A stretch of 64,000 bases of DNA from Pseudomonadota bacterium (lineage in GTDB: Bacteria; Pseudomonadota; Gammaproteobacteria; Pseudomonadales; Pseudomonadaceae), in the NCBI GenBank assembly GCA_023388335.1, contig JAEWGL010000221.1:1-64000 (forward strand). The letters are read 5' to 3'. Under the pieces are notes generated by a model, which worked only from the letters and a program-made list of their open reading frames with translations, was not told the origin of the DNA and did no database searches. A program made the translations under genes and the position numbers. Positions 48,792 to 58,717 of this stretch are shown here, piece after piece; position 1 is the first letter of the stretch, and every line of letters starts with the position of its first letter.

Positions 48792-51032
48792 TCAAGGGGT
48801 ACGGTTGCGCCGCGTCTCGATGATGTTCGGCAACTGCGAAATTCTGCCCAGCAAGCGCCCCAGGGCATCCAGCCCGGGAATCTCGATGGTCAGCGACATC
48901 AGCGCGGTGTTGTCTTCCTTGTTCGAGCGGGTGTTGACCGCCAGCACGTTGATCTTCTCGTTGAGCAACACCTGCGAGACATCGCGCAGCAGCCCCGGAC
49001 GATCGTAGGCGCGGATGATGATGTCGACCGGATAGGTCTGCACCGGCACCGGGCCCCAGCTGACCTGGATGATGCGCTCGGGCTCGCGGCCGGCCAGCTG
49101 CAGCACCGAGGCGCAGTCCTGGCGGTGAATGGTCACGCCGCGCCCCTGGGTGATGTAACCGACGATGGCATCGCCCGGCAGCGGTTGGCAGCAACCGGCC
49201 ATCTGCGTGAGCAGGTTGCCGACGCCCTGGATCTGGATATCACCGCGCTTACCAGGCTTGTAGCCGGTTGCCTTGCGCGGCACCAGTTCGATCTCCTCGC
49301 GGCGATCGGGCTCGAGCAGTTGCTGGGCGGCGTTGACCAGGTGCGCCAGGCGCAAATCGCCCGCGCCGAGGGCGGCGAACAGATCTTCGGCGGTCTTGAG
49401 GTTGGCCTTTTCGGCCAGGCGCTCGAAGTCCACCTGCGGCAGCCCCAGGCGGCTCAGCTCGCGTTCGAGCAGGGTCTTGCCGGCAGCGACGTTCTGGTCG
49501 CGCGCCTGCAGCTTGAACCAGTGGACGATCTTGGCCCGCGCCCGCGACGTGGTGACATAGCCCAGGTTCGAGTTCAGCCAGTCCCGGCTGGGGTTGCCGT
49601 GCTTGCTGGTGATGATCTCGACCTGCTCGCCGGTCTGCAGGCTGTAGTTGAGCGGCACGATGCGCCCGTTGACCTTGGCCCCGCGGCAGTTATGGCCGAT
49701 CTCGGTGTGCACACGGTAGGCGAAGTCCAGCGGCGTGGCGCCCTTGGGCAGGTCGATGGCATGGCCGTCCGGGGTAAACACGTAGACCCGGTCGGGCTCG
49801 ATGTCGACCCGCAGCTGATCGGCCAGCCCGCCGATATCGCCAAGCTCCTCGTGCCATTCCAGCACTTGGCGCAACCAGGAGATCTTCTCTTCGTAGTGGT
49901 TGGAGCTGGGCTTGACGTCGGTGCCCTTGTAGCGCCAGTGGGCGCAGACGCCGAGCTCGGCCTCCTCGTGCATGGCGTGGGTGCGGATCTGCACCTCCAG
50001 CACCTTGCCCTCGGGCCCGATCACCGCCGTGTGCAAGGAACGGTAGCCGTTCTCCTTGGGGTTGGCGATGTAGTCGTCGAACTCCTTGGGAATGTGCCGC
50101 CACAGGGTATGCACGATCCCCAGCGCGGTGTAGCAATCGCGTATCTCCGGGACCAGCACGCGCACGGCGCGCACGTCGTAGATCTGGCTGAACTCCAGAC
50201 CCTTGCGCTGCATCTTGCGCCAGATCGAGTAGATATGTTTCGCCCGACCGCTGATATCGGCATTGACGCCGGTGGCCAGCAGTTCGTTCTGCAGCTGGTT
50301 CATCACGTCGCTGATGAACCGCTCGCGGTCCAGGCGCCGCTCGTGCAGGAGTTTGGCGATCTGCTTGTACTGGTCGGGCTCCAGGTAGCGGAAGGACAGG
50401 TCCTCCAGCTCCCACTTGATATGCCCGATGCCCAGGCGGTGCGCCAGCGGTGCATAGATATCGAACACTTCGCGGGCCACGCGCAGGCGCTTCTCGTCGT
50501 CGGCAGCCTTGACCGCGCGGATGGCGCAGGTGCGTTCGGCCAGCTTGATCAGTGCGACGCGCACGTCGTCGACCATGGCCACGAGCATCTTGCGCAGGTT
50601 CTCGACCTGCGCCTGGGAACCCAGCACCAGCGACTGCCGCGGACTGAGGCTGGCGCTGATGGCAGCCATGCGCAGCACGCCGTCGATCAGCTTGGACACC
50701 ACTGGGCCAAAGCGCTGGCCAACCTCGGCCAGGGTCACCTTACCCTCGCGCACGGCGCGGTAGATCACCGCGGCTACCAGCGAATCCTGATCGAGCTTGA
50801 GGTCGGCGAGGATTTCGGCGATCTCAAGGCCGGCCTGGAAACTCGAGGTGCCATCGGCCCAGGAGTGCTTGGCGGGGTTGCCCTTCTTCTCGACTTCCTG
50901 GGCAAATTCGCAGGCTGCCTTGAGCGCCTCGCGATCCAGCGCCAGGTCGACGCTTACCACATGATCCAACCATGCTTCGAGATTGATACTGCCGTCGGTG
51001 TTGACCGGCTGGTGTACTCTCACCTGTACCAT
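48792..51032 (-). CDS. relA: (p)ppGpp synthetase RelA
   Basis: The 746-aa protein starts MVQVRVHQPVNTDGS and has the RelA/SpoT layout: a degenerate HD-type hydrolase region, a synthetase domain with DYIANPKENGYRSLHTAV, a TGS domain (VYVFTPDGHAIDLPKGATPLDFAYRVH), a zinc/CC region with AGCCQPLPGD, and a C-terminal ACT domain. The hydrolase region lacks a clear HDxxED motif (it reads IYRAVREG), as expected of a synthetase-only RelA. It makes (p)ppGpp on stalled ribosomes. I chose the ATG at 51032. Perfect hairpins lie just before the gene and just after it. Confidence 0.96.
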   Translation of the reverse strand: MVQVRVHQPVNTDGSINLEAWLDHVVSVDLALDREALKAACEFAQEVEKKGNPAKHSWADGTSSFQAGLEIAEILADLKLDQDSLVAAVIYRAVREGKVTLAEVGQRFGPVVSKLIDGVLRMAAISASLSPRQSLVLGSQAQVENLRKMLVAMVDDVRVALIKLAERTCAIRAVKAADDEKRLRVAREVFDIYAPLAHRLGIGHIKWELEDLSFRYLEPDQYKQIAKLLHERRLDRERFISDVMNQLQNELLATGVNADISGRAKHIYSIWRKMQRKGLEFSQIYDVRAVRVLVPEIRDCYTALGIVHTLWRHIPKEFDDYIANPKENGYRSLHTAVIGPEGKVLEVQIRTHAMHEEAELGVCAHWRYKGTDVKPSSNHYEEKISWLRQVLEWHEELGDIGGLADQLRVDIEPDRVYVFTPDGHAIDLPKGATPLDFAYRVHTEIGHNCRGAKVNGRIVPLNYSLQTGEQVEIITSKHGNPSRDWLNSNLGYVTTSRARAKIVHWFKLQARDQNVAAGKTLLERELSRLGLPQVDFERLAEKANLKTAEDLFAALGAGDLRLAHLVNAAQQLLEPDRREEIELVPRKATGYKPGKRGDIQIQGVGNLLTQMAGCCQPLPGDAIVGYITQGRGVTIHRQDCASVLQLAGREPERIIQVSWGPVPVQTYPVDIIIRAYDRPGLLRDVSQVLLNEKINVLAVNTRSNKEDNTALMSLTIEIPGLDALGRLLGRISQLPNIIETRRNRTP

Positions 51033-51052
51033 CTTGTCTTTACCTTTCCATA

Positions 51053-51075
51053 CAGCGCACCCCACGGGTGCGCTG
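51053..51075 (-). other. Perfect 10-bp hairpin in the relA leader
   Basis: CAGCGCACCC (51053-51062) and GGGTGCGCTG (51066-51075) pair around a CAC loop, 21 nt upstream of the relA ATG. There is no U tract. It may stabilise or process the rlmD-relA transcript or affect ribosome access. Confidence 0.6.
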
Positions 51076-51131
51076 GCTATCACCTGTGCCGCCCCGGATC
51101 CCTGGAGGCCGCACCACACGGACCAGCAACG

Positions 51132-52490
51132 CTAGTCCGCTTCGAATAACGCCATGGCCTCGACATGCGCCGTCTGAGGAAACATGTCGAGAATCCCGGC
51201 CCTTTTTAACCGGTAACCCTGTTCGACCAACACCTGCGCGTCTCGCGCCAGGGTGGCCGGATTGCACGATACGTAAACCAGGCGTTTCGCCCCGAGCTGT
51301 GCGATGTTTCGCACTACCTCGTAGGCACCATCACGCGGTGGGTCCAAGATTACCCCAGAAAAGCCCTCGGCGGCCCATTCGGCCCCTGCCAAAGGCTGCG
51401 ATAAATCGGCCTGAAAAAACCGCGCGTTATGCACATCATTGTCGCGGGCATTGGCCGCCGCACGCTCGACCATCGCCTGCACACCCTCTACCGCCACCAC
51501 TTCACGTGCCTGCCGGGCCAGGGGCAAGGCAAAGTTGCCCAAGCCACAGAACAGGTCCAGGACCCGTTCGTCCGCTTGCGGCGCCAGCCAGGCCAGGGCC
51601 TGCTGGATCATGGCCGTGTTCACCTGCGCATTGACCTGCACGAAGTCGCCGGGGCGCCAGGCCAGTTGCAGCTTCCAGGGGTCCAGGGCAAAGCCCAGGG
51701 CCTGGTCGGCCTGGACGGGCTGAGGCCCACCCTCTCCTTGTAACCATAGCTGGGCACCGGCTTGCTGGCAAAAAGCCTGCAGTCGGACCAGGTCCTCGTC
51801 GGCCAACGGCGCGGTGTGCCGAACCAGCACGGCTTCGGCGCTACCGCTGAACAGCTCGACATGCCCGATCGCCTGCGGCTTGCCCAGGCTGCGCAGGAGC
51901 GTCGGCAGGTGGCGCATGATGGTTTGCAAGGGCTGTACCAGCACCGGGCATTCCTCGATGGCGACAATGTCCTGGCTGGCCTCGGCGCGCAAACCCACAT
52001 CCAGCCGGCGCGCCTTCGGGTCCCAGCGCACGGCGATCCGCGCCCGCCGTCGGTAGCCGAATTCCGGACCCGCCAGAGGCTCGGCCCATTGCTCGGGTAC
52101 CACGCCGGCGACCCGCTGCAGTTGTTCAGCGAGCAGACGCTGCTTGAGCGCCAGTTGCTCGTCATGCGGCAGGTGCTGCAGGTTGCAGCCGCCGCAGCGG
52201 TCGAAGTGCTTGCACGGTGCCTGGCGACGGCTTGGCACCGCCTGCAGGACCCGCTCCAGGCGAGCTTCGACCACCTTGCCACGGGCATTGAGCACACGCG
52301 CTTCGACGGCCTCGCCAGCCAGCGCGCCGCTGACGAACCAGGTGCGCCCGTCATGGAAGGCGATGCCGCGGCCATCACCGGACAGCCGTTCGATATCCAG
52401 GCGCTGCTTCTTGCCCACGGGAACCTGGGGCGCACGGTCGCCGCCGGCCGGCTGGAAGCGCAGGCCGCCGTTGCGTTTCTGTCTGGACAT
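51132..52490 (-). CDS. rlmD: 23S rRNA (uracil-1939-C5)-methyltransferase
   Basis: The 452-aa SAM-dependent enzyme has an N-terminal TRAM domain, a [4Fe-4S] cluster motif CKHFDRCGGC with a further Cys in EECPVL, SAM-binding LDLFCGLGNFALPLA and the catalytic Cys in VYVSCNPATLARD. It methylates U1939 of 23S rRNA (RumA in older naming). The ATG shares one base with the cysM stop (TGATG), so the genes are coupled. Confidence 0.95.
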   Translation of the reverse strand: MSRQKRNGGLRFQPAGGDRAPQVPVGKKQRLDIERLSGDGRGIAFHDGRTWFVSGALAGEAVEARVLNARGKVVEARLERVLQAVPSRRQAPCKHFDRCGGCNLQHLPHDEQLALKQRLLAEQLQRVAGVVPEQWAEPLAGPEFGYRRRARIAVRWDPKARRLDVGLRAEASQDIVAIEECPVLVQPLQTIMRHLPTLLRSLGKPQAIGHVELFSGSAEAVLVRHTAPLADEDLVRLQAFCQQAGAQLWLQGEGGPQPVQADQALGFALDPWKLQLAWRPGDFVQVNAQVNTAMIQQALAWLAPQADERVLDLFCGLGNFALPLARQAREVVAVEGVQAMVERAAANARDNDVHNARFFQADLSQPLAGAEWAAEGFSGVILDPPRDGAYEVVRNIAQLGAKRLVYVSCNPATLARDAQVLVEQGYRLKRAGILDMFPQTAHVEAMALFEAD

Positions 52491-53392
52491 CAGGGCGCGG
52501 CGTCGAACAGGCCGGTGGACAGGTAGCGGTCGCCGCGGTCGCAGATGATCGCGACCATCACAGCGTTCTCCACTTCCTGCGACAGGCGCAACATGGCCGC
52601 CACCGCACCACCGGACGACACGCCGCAGAAAATGCCCTCTTCACGGGCAAGGCGGCGAGTGACCACTTCGGCTTCTTCCTGGGACATGTCGACCACGCGA
52701 TCGACCCGCTCGGCCTCGAAGATCTTCGGCAGGTACTCTTCGGGCCAGCGGCGGATGCCAGGGATGGCCGAGCCTTCCATGGGCTGCAGGCCGACGATCT
52801 GGATCGCCGGATTCTGCTCCTTGAGGTAGCGCGAGCAGCCCATGATGGTGCCGGTGGTGCCCATGGAGCTGATGAAATGGGTGATGCCGCCTTCGGTCTG
52901 GCGCCAGATCTCAGGACCGGTGCTGACGTAGTGAGCCTCTGGGTTGTCGCCGTTGCCGAACTGGTCCAGGACCAGGCCACGGCCTTCGGCCTGCAGCTTC
53001 TCGGCCAAATCGCGGGCGCCTTCCATGCCCTCTTCCTTGGTGACCAGAATCAGCTCGGCGCCGTAGGCGGTCATGGCGGCCTTGCGCTCGGCGGTGGAGT
53101 TGTCGGGCATGATCAGGATCATCTTGTAGCCCTTGATCGCCGCGGCCATCGCCAGGGCGATACCGGTATTGCCCGAGGTGGCTTCGATCAGCGTGTCGCC
53201 GGGGGTGATCTGGCCACGCAGTTCGGCGCGCGTGATCATCGACAAGGCCGGACGATCCTTGACCGAGCCGGCTGGATTGTTGCCTTCGAGCTTGAGCAGG
53301 AGCGTGTTGCTGGTCTGGCCGGCGAGACGCTGCAGGCGAACCAGAGGCGTGTTGCCGACGCAATCGGCGATGGTGGGGTACTGCAGGGTCAT
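52490..53392 (-). CDS. cysM: Cysteine synthase B
   Basis: The 300-aa PLP enzyme has the Schiff-base Lys in NNPAGSVKDRPAL, the phosphate-binding TSGNTGIALA and GVSSGGAVAAML near the C-terminus. It makes cysteine from O-acetylserine with sulfide or thiosulfate; the CysM branch is suggested by the MTLQYPTIADCVGNTPLVRL start. I chose the ATG at 53392. It heads a cysM-rlmD-relA-mazG-DUF2058 string on the minus strand. Confidence 0.94.
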   Translation of the reverse strand: MTLQYPTIADCVGNTPLVRLQRLAGQTSNTLLLKLEGNNPAGSVKDRPALSMITRAELRGQITPGDTLIEATSGNTGIALAMAAAIKGYKMILIMPDNSTAERKAAMTAYGAELILVTKEEGMEGARDLAEKLQAEGRGLVLDQFGNGDNPEAHYVSTGPEIWRQTEGGITHFISSMGTTGTIMGCSRYLKEQNPAIQIVGLQPMEGSAIPGIRRWPEEYLPKIFEAERVDRVVDMSQEEAEVVTRRLAREEGIFCGVSSGGAVAAMLRLSQEVENAVMVAIICDRGDRYLSTGLFDAAP

Positions 53393-53549
53393 GGCGTATT
53401 TCGCAATCCGGACGGCAGGGGTGACTATCATACCGGCAAACTTTCCGGCGCCATATCACGCAATGTAGGGGGGCTATAGCTGCAAGTTATAAGCTGCGGT
53501 TGCAAGGGGCTGCGGTTGTGGGGGATGTGGCATGGGTTCACCCCGGGAC

Positions 53550-54944
53550 TCAGAGGGCTGCGAGCTGGTTGCAGCCTGGAGCTTGAGGGTTTGCAGCCCG
53601 CTCGGCCTTGAGGCGCATGCACAGGCGTAGGCCGCGTTCGCCGTTTTCGGCCCACAGGGTGCCGCCCTGGCGGCGGATGGCGCCGCGGGCGATGCTCAGG
53701 CCCAGGCCGAAACCGCCATCACCTGGACGCGAGCCGTCAAGACGCGAGAACGGGGCGAAGATGCGTTCAAGCTCGGTCGCGTCGACGCCGCCGCCCTGAT
53801 CTTCAAGCCAGAGCTGCCAGTAGCCGCCTTCACGCTGGCCGCCCAGGCGAATCACGCCCTCCTGCGGCGAGTGACGAATGGCGTTGCGCAGCATGTTCTC
53901 AAGGGCCTGGGCCAGGTGGTTGAGGTTGCCCTGCACCCAGCACGAGGCAGGCAGTTCGCAGCGCAGCCGCTCGGATGACCAGCCGCTTTCGTAACACGCA
54001 TCTTCGGCAAGCATCTCCCACAGCGCCTGGAGCTGGATGGCCTCCAGGTTCATCGGTGCGCGCTCGGCGTCCTGCCAGGCCAGCTGCAGGGCATCTTCGA
54101 CCAGGCGTTGCATGCAATCCACTTCACGGCCCAGGCGCTCGCGCAGCTGGGCGTCATCGCTGTCGCTGTCACACGCCACCCGCAAGCGGCCCAGAGGTGT
54201 TCGCATCTCGTGCGAAAGGTCGCGCAGCAACTGCTGCTGCAGGGCCACGGTGCCTTGCAGGCGCTCGGCCATCTGGTCGAAGGCGCGCGCCAGCTCGCCC
54301 AACTCATCCCGCCGGGCGATGGTCGCGGGGTCCAGCCGCGCCGACAATTGATCGGCGCGCCAGGCATTGGCCTGCTCGCGCAGTGTGTTCAGGGGCACGA
54401 TCAGCATGCGGTACAACCCCACGCACACCAGCAGGGTGAAAAGCCCAGGGATAATACCGTTGGTCACGATGCGCCAGAACAGCCGGTATTGCCCAGGGTT
54501 GAGGCGCTCTGGCAATTCGATGACCAGCATGCCTTGCTCGGGGGCGCCGGGAAACGGCAGGCGCAGCCAAGGCTGGTCGAGCAGACGCCGGCTCATGGGC
54601 CAGTCGACGCCACGCAGGCGAGTCAGGCGCTGCAAGGTCGGGGTATCGAGCGGGGCGCTGCCCAAGGAGTGCAGGTTGGCGTCGATGACGCCGACCCAGC
54701 CACGCTCACGCTGTTGCATGCCCTCCAGCCAACGGTCGACCCCGGCCGTGCCGCCGGTGCGCCACGCTTGCTCGGCTTCGTAGGCATAGCCGCGCAGCAG
54801 GCTTCTGGCCGACTCGGAGAGAAAAGCGTTCTGGGTTTCCATGTGCCGGCCCCAGGTGTAGCTCAGGCCGATCATCAGCAGGCAGAAGCCCACCAGCAGG
54901 ATGCAGAGCTTCCAGAACAGCGAATGACGATCCAGCACGCTCAC
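53550..54944 (-). CDS. Sensor histidine kinase (PirS-like by position)
   Basis: The 464-aa inner-membrane kinase has two transmembrane helices (residues about 9-29 and 160-185) around a periplasmic sensor of about 130 residues. A HAMP domain, HisKA with LRDLSHEMRTPLGRL (His near 243) and an HATPase domain (N box NMLRNAIRHSPQEG, G box GFGLGLSIARG) follow. It overlaps the upstream response-regulator gene by 4 nt. In P. aeruginosa the same place between gacS and cysM holds pirRS, with the siderophore receptor gene pirA; no receptor gene is present here. The signal is unknown. Confidence 0.9.
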   Translation of the reverse strand: MSVLDRHSLFWKLCILLVGFCLLMIGLSYTWGRHMETQNAFLSESARSLLRGYAYEAEQAWRTGGTAGVDRWLEGMQQRERGWVGVIDANLHSLGSAPLDTPTLQRLTRLRGVDWPMSRRLLDQPWLRLPFPGAPEQGMLVIELPERLNPGQYRLFWRIVTNGIIPGLFTLLVCVGLYRMLIVPLNTLREQANAWRADQLSARLDPATIARRDELGELARAFDQMAERLQGTVALQQQLLRDLSHEMRTPLGRLRVACDSDSDDAQLRERLGREVDCMQRLVEDALQLAWQDAERAPMNLEAIQLQALWEMLAEDACYESGWSSERLRCELPASCWVQGNLNHLAQALENMLRNAIRHSPQEGVIRLGGQREGGYWQLWLEDQGGGVDATELERIFAPFSRLDGSRPGDGGFGLGLSIARGAIRRQGGTLWAENGERGLRLCMRLKAERAANPQAPGCNQLAAL

Positions 54945-55657
54945 TCCGATTCGCTGGCGCTGAGCACGTAGCCCTTGCCCCAGACGGTGCGGATCTGCTG
55001 CTCCAAGTAGCCGATGGCCTTGAGCTTGCGGCGGATCTGGCTGACGTGCATGTCCAGGCTGCGGTCATGACGGGCATAGCCGCGCTGCAGCACCTGCTGG
55101 TAGAGGAAGGGTTTGCTCAGCACTTCATCCTGATTGCGCCGCAGAATTTCGAGCAGGCGGTACTCGCTGGGCGTCAGCCCCGCCCACTGTTCGCCCAGGC
55201 AGACATCGGCGACCTGCTCGTCGAACCGCAACTGCCCCGGCAATGGCTCGCTGGGCGCCAGGCGACGCCGCTCCAGCGCAACCCGACGCAGGATCGCTTC
55301 GATGCGCACCTGCAGCTCGGCCATGCTGAAGGGCTTGGGCAGGTAGTCATCGGCTCCGCGCTGAAAGCCCGTGATACGGTCCGCCTCGGCACCCAGGGCC
55401 GACATCAGGATGACCGGCGTGGCACTGAGCTTGCGCAGCTGGGCCAAGGCATCCAGGCCGTTGAGCCCGGGCAGCAGAATGTCCAGCAGGACCACATCGT
55501 ACGGATGCTGCCCAGCCAGTTCCAGGCCATCCGCGCCGTTACGGCACCACGTCACCTGGAATCCGCCACGCTGCAGTTCCTCGTGCAGGTAGGCGCCCAG
55601 GACCGGATCGTCCTCGATGGCGAGGATGCGGGAGGCGTGAATGGCTTCGGGATTCAT
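54941..55657 (-). CDS. OmpR-family response regulator (PirR-like by position)
   Basis: The 238-aa protein has a receiver domain (phospho-acceptor Asp in YDVVLLDILLPGLNG near residue 56, Lys in YLPKPFSM) and a C-terminal winged-helix DNA-binding domain (LTPSEYRLLEIL; RSLDMHVSQIRRKL; IRTVWGKGYVLS). It is the partner of the kinase whose start overlaps its stop by 4 nt. Target genes cannot be read from the window. Confidence 0.93.
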   Translation of the reverse strand: MNPEAIHASRILAIEDDPVLGAYLHEELQRGGFQVTWCRNGADGLELAGQHPYDVVLLDILLPGLNGLDALAQLRKLSATPVILMSALGAEADRITGFQRGADDYLPKPFSMAELQVRIEAILRRVALERRRLAPSEPLPGQLRFDEQVADVCLGEQWAGLTPSEYRLLEILRRNQDEVLSKPFLYQQVLQRGYARHDRSLDMHVSQIRRKLKAIGYLEQQIRTVWGKGYVLSASESE

Positions 55658-55925
55658 TGGCGTCTGCTAGCGATTCTCAATCGCGCAATTATTGAGCAAT
55701 CTCTGAGCGTAGGCAACTGATCATCGACCAACATTCCATTTTTAGTGCTCCGCCGGCGCTGACGCCTCTATGAGGCCCCGTCAGGCCTAGCGCAGAGGGC
55801 TTTTCCACACAAAAAAAGAGACAAATAGGTGCATTGGCGCCGCAGCCGGAGTAATTTCCCGGTGGGGTCCGCGCCAGGCGCCGACTGCAGGGGGCCGCGT
55901 GCCTGGAACATGACTGGAGACGGAT

Positions 55926-58682
55926 GTGCTCGATCGATTGGGAATCAGAAGCCGGGTGCTGCTGCTGGCATTGCTGCCCGCCGGCCTGATGGCCTTGGTG
56001 CTGGGCAGCTATTTCACCTGGCTGCAGCAAAACGAGCTGCAGACCCAGCTGCTGCAACGCGGCAAATTGATTGCCGAGCAATTGGCACCGCTGGCCGCCC
56101 CCGCCCTCGCCCGGCATACCCGGGTGCAACTCGCGCGCATCGCCACCCAAGCCCTGGAGCAGACCGACGTACGTTCGGTGGCCTTCCTGGGCCCGGACCG
56201 CAGCACCCTGGCTCACGCCGGCCCCAGCATGCTCAACCGCCCACCTAGCGGCGGCAACGGCATGCAACTGTTGCAGCGCACCGGCAACGACGCCACCCGT
56301 TACCTGATGCCGGTGTTCGGCCATCACCGCGACCTGGCCGATGACATTGTCCCGGCCGAAGCCGAGCGGCTGCTGGGCTGGGTCGAGGTCGAGCTGTCCC
56401 ACGACGGCACGCTGCTGCGTGGCTACCGCAACCTGTTCACCAGCCTGCTGCTGATCTTCGCCTGCCTGTCGCTTACCGCCCTGCTGGCGCTGCGCATGAG
56501 CCGCGCGATCAACGGCCCGATCAGCCAGATCAAGCACGCGGTCAACCAGCTCAAGGACGGCAACCTCGAGGAGCGCCTGCCGACCATGGGCAGCTATGAG
56601 CTCGATGAGCTGGCCGCAGGCATCAACCGCATGGCCGAAACCCTGCATAACGCCCACGAAGAGCTGCAGCACAGCATCGACCAGGCCACCGAGGACGTGC
56701 GCCAAAACCTGGAAACCATCGAGATCCAGAACATCGAACTGGACATGGCGCGCAAGGAAGCCCTGGAGGCCAGCCGGATCAAGTCCGAATTCCTGGCTAA
56801 CATGAGCCATGAGATCCGTACCCCGCTCAACGGCATCCTGGGCTTTACCCACCTGCTGCAGAAAAGCGAGATGACCCCGCGCCAGCTCGACTACCTGGGC
56901 ACCATCGAGAAGTCTGCCGACAACCTGCTGAGGATCATCAACGAGATCCTCGACTTCTCCAAGATCGAGGCCGGCAAGCTGGTGCTCGACAGCATTCCGT
57001 TCAACCTGCGCGACCTGATCCAGGACACCCTGACCATCCTCGCCCCCGCCGCCCACGCCAAGCAGCTGGAGCTGGTCAGCCTGGTCTACCGCGACACCCC
57101 ACTGGCGCTGATCGGCGACCCGCTGCGGCTCAAGCAGATCCTCACCAACCTGGTGAGCAATGCCATCAAGTTCACCCGCGAAGGCACCATCGTCGCCCGT
57201 GCGATGCTCGAGGACGAGCACGAAGACAGCGTGCAACTGCGCATCAGCGTGCAGGACACCGGTATCGGGCTCTCGCCCCAGGACGTGCGCACGCTGTTCC
57301 AGGCCTTCAGCCAGGCCGACAATTCGTTGTCGCGCCAGCCTGGCGGCACCGGCCTGGGGCTGGTGATCTCCAAGCGCCTGATCGAGCAGATGGGTGGCGA
57401 GATCGGTGTCGACAGCACCCCAGGGGAAGGCTCGCAGTTCTGGATCAGCCTCAACCTGCCCAAGGCCCATGATGACGCCGAGGAACGGCCGCTGCAGGCC
57501 CTGGTGGGACGCCGCGTGGCGATCGTCGATGGCCACGCGCTGGCGCGTCAGGCCTTGGAGCACCAGTTGCAAGACTGCGGCCTGAGCGTCAGCCAGTTCG
57601 CCTCCTTCGACCCGTTGCTGCCTGCCGTGGAGGCCGCCAGCCAGGCCGGGCATCCGTTCGAGTTCGCGGTACTGGGTGCCAACCTGGGCAACCTGTCGCC
57701 CGAGCAACTGGGCCAGTTCAACAAGCACCTCGAACGCCACGGCTGCCAGGCGGTGGTGTTGTGTCCGACCACCGAACAGGCGCAGTACCACCCCTACCTT
57801 GCCAATGGCCATGGCCAACTGCTGTCCAAGCCGAGCTGCACACGCAAGCTGCGACGCCTGTTGTTGGAGCTGGTGCACCCGCGAAGGCCCAGTCTCGAAC
57901 AGCGCAGCCGGAGCAACCAGCCGGCGCCAAGGATCCTCTGTGTCGACGACAATCCGGCAAACCTGCTGCTGGTGCAGACCCTGCTCGAAGGGCTGGGCGC
58001 CGAGGTACAGGCGGTCGACAGCGGCTATGCCGCCGTTCAGGCAATAAAGGACGAACCTTTCGACCTGGTGCTGATGGACGTGCAGATGCCGGGCATGGAC
58101 GGGCGGGCCTGCACCGAACAGATCCGCCAGTGGGAGATCAGCCAGAGCGCCAATGCCTTGCCCATCGTCGCGCTGACCGCCCATGCCATGGCCAACGAGA
58201 AACGCGCCCTGCTGCACAGCGGCATGGACGACTACCTGACCAAGCCGATCAGCGAGCGTCAGCTGGCCCAGGTGGTGATGAAATGGACCGGACTGAGCCT
58301 GCGCACGCCGCACCAGGATCGCCCCGCCGAGCGCCTGCCCGAGAGCAGCGAATTGAAGATACTGGATCCTGAGGAAGGCCTGCGCCTGGCGGCCGGCAAG
58401 CCGGACTTGGCGGCTGATATGCTGGCCATGCTCCTGGCCTCGCTGGAGGCTGACCGTGATGCTATCCGCGCGGCTCGCGAGACGGCTGACCGCACGGCCC
58501 TGATCGAACGCGTCCATCGCCTCAACGGCGCCTCGCGCTACTGCGGTGTGCCCCAGCTGCGGGCGGCCTGCCAGCGCAGCGAAACCCTGCTCAAGCAGGA
58601 CCACCCGCAGGCCATGCAGGCATTGGACGAGCTCGAGCGCGCGATGGCGCGGCTCGCGACCGAGGCGCGGCTGAGCGCTTGA
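55926..58682 (+). CDS. gacS: Hybrid sensor kinase GacS
   Basis: The 918-aa membrane kinase has an N-terminal transmembrane helix, a periplasmic loop, a second helix near 180, HAMP, HisKA with NMSHEIRTPLNG (His near 294), HATPase, a receiver with Asp in LVLMDVQMPGMDG (near 717) and a C-terminal HPt domain with LIERVHRLNGASRY (His near 863). It phosphorylates GacA, which drives the RsmY/Z small RNAs controlling secondary metabolism and biofilm. The start is GTG at 55926 with GGAG 6 nt upstream; an overlapping ATG at 55924 is out of frame. No disruption, which is common in gacS, is seen. Confidence 0.95.
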   Translation: MLDRLGIRSRVLLLALLPAGLMALVLGSYFTWLQQNELQTQLLQRGKLIAEQLAPLAAPALARHTRVQLARIATQALEQTDVRSVAFLGPDRSTLAHAGPSMLNRPPSGGNGMQLLQRTGNDATRYLMPVFGHHRDLADDIVPAEAERLLGWVEVELSHDGTLLRGYRNLFTSLLLIFACLSLTALLALRMSRAINGPISQIKHAVNQLKDGNLEERLPTMGSYELDELAAGINRMAETLHNAHEELQHSIDQATEDVRQNLETIEIQNIELDMARKEALEASRIKSEFLANMSHEIRTPLNGILGFTHLLQKSEMTPRQLDYLGTIEKSADNLLRIINEILDFSKIEAGKLVLDSIPFNLRDLIQDTLTILAPAAHAKQLELVSLVYRDTPLALIGDPLRLKQILTNLVSNAIKFTREGTIVARAMLEDEHEDSVQLRISVQDTGIGLSPQDVRTLFQAFSQADNSLSRQPGGTGLGLVISKRLIEQMGGEIGVDSTPGEGSQFWISLNLPKAHDDAEERPLQALVGRRVAIVDGHALARQALEHQLQDCGLSVSQFASFDPLLPAVEAASQAGHPFEFAVLGANLGNLSPEQLGQFNKHLERHGCQAVVLCPTTEQAQYHPYLANGHGQLLSKPSCTRKLRRLLLELVHPRRPSLEQRSRSNQPAPRILCVDDNPANLLLVQTLLEGLGAEVQAVDSGYAAVQAIKDEPFDLVLMDVQMPGMDGRACTEQIRQWEISQSANALPIVALTAHAMANEKRALLHSGMDDYLTKPISERQLAQVVMKWTGLSLRTPHQDRPAERLPESSELKILDPEEGLRLAAGKPDLAADMLAMLLASLEADRDAIRAARETADRTALIERVHRLNGASRYCGVPQLRAACQRSETLLKQDHPQAMQALDELERAMARLATEARLSA

Positions 58683-58717
58683 GCCCGCGCCGCTCACACA
58701 CCTGAAAGGACCTCACC

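Noticed and set aside
49125..51149. 674-aa plus-strand frame opposite relA
   Set aside because: Shadow of relA; no plausible start or domain.
55689..58697. 1002-aa minus-strand frame opposite gacS
   Set aside because: Antisense shadow of gacS caused by high third-position GC; no recognisable domain.
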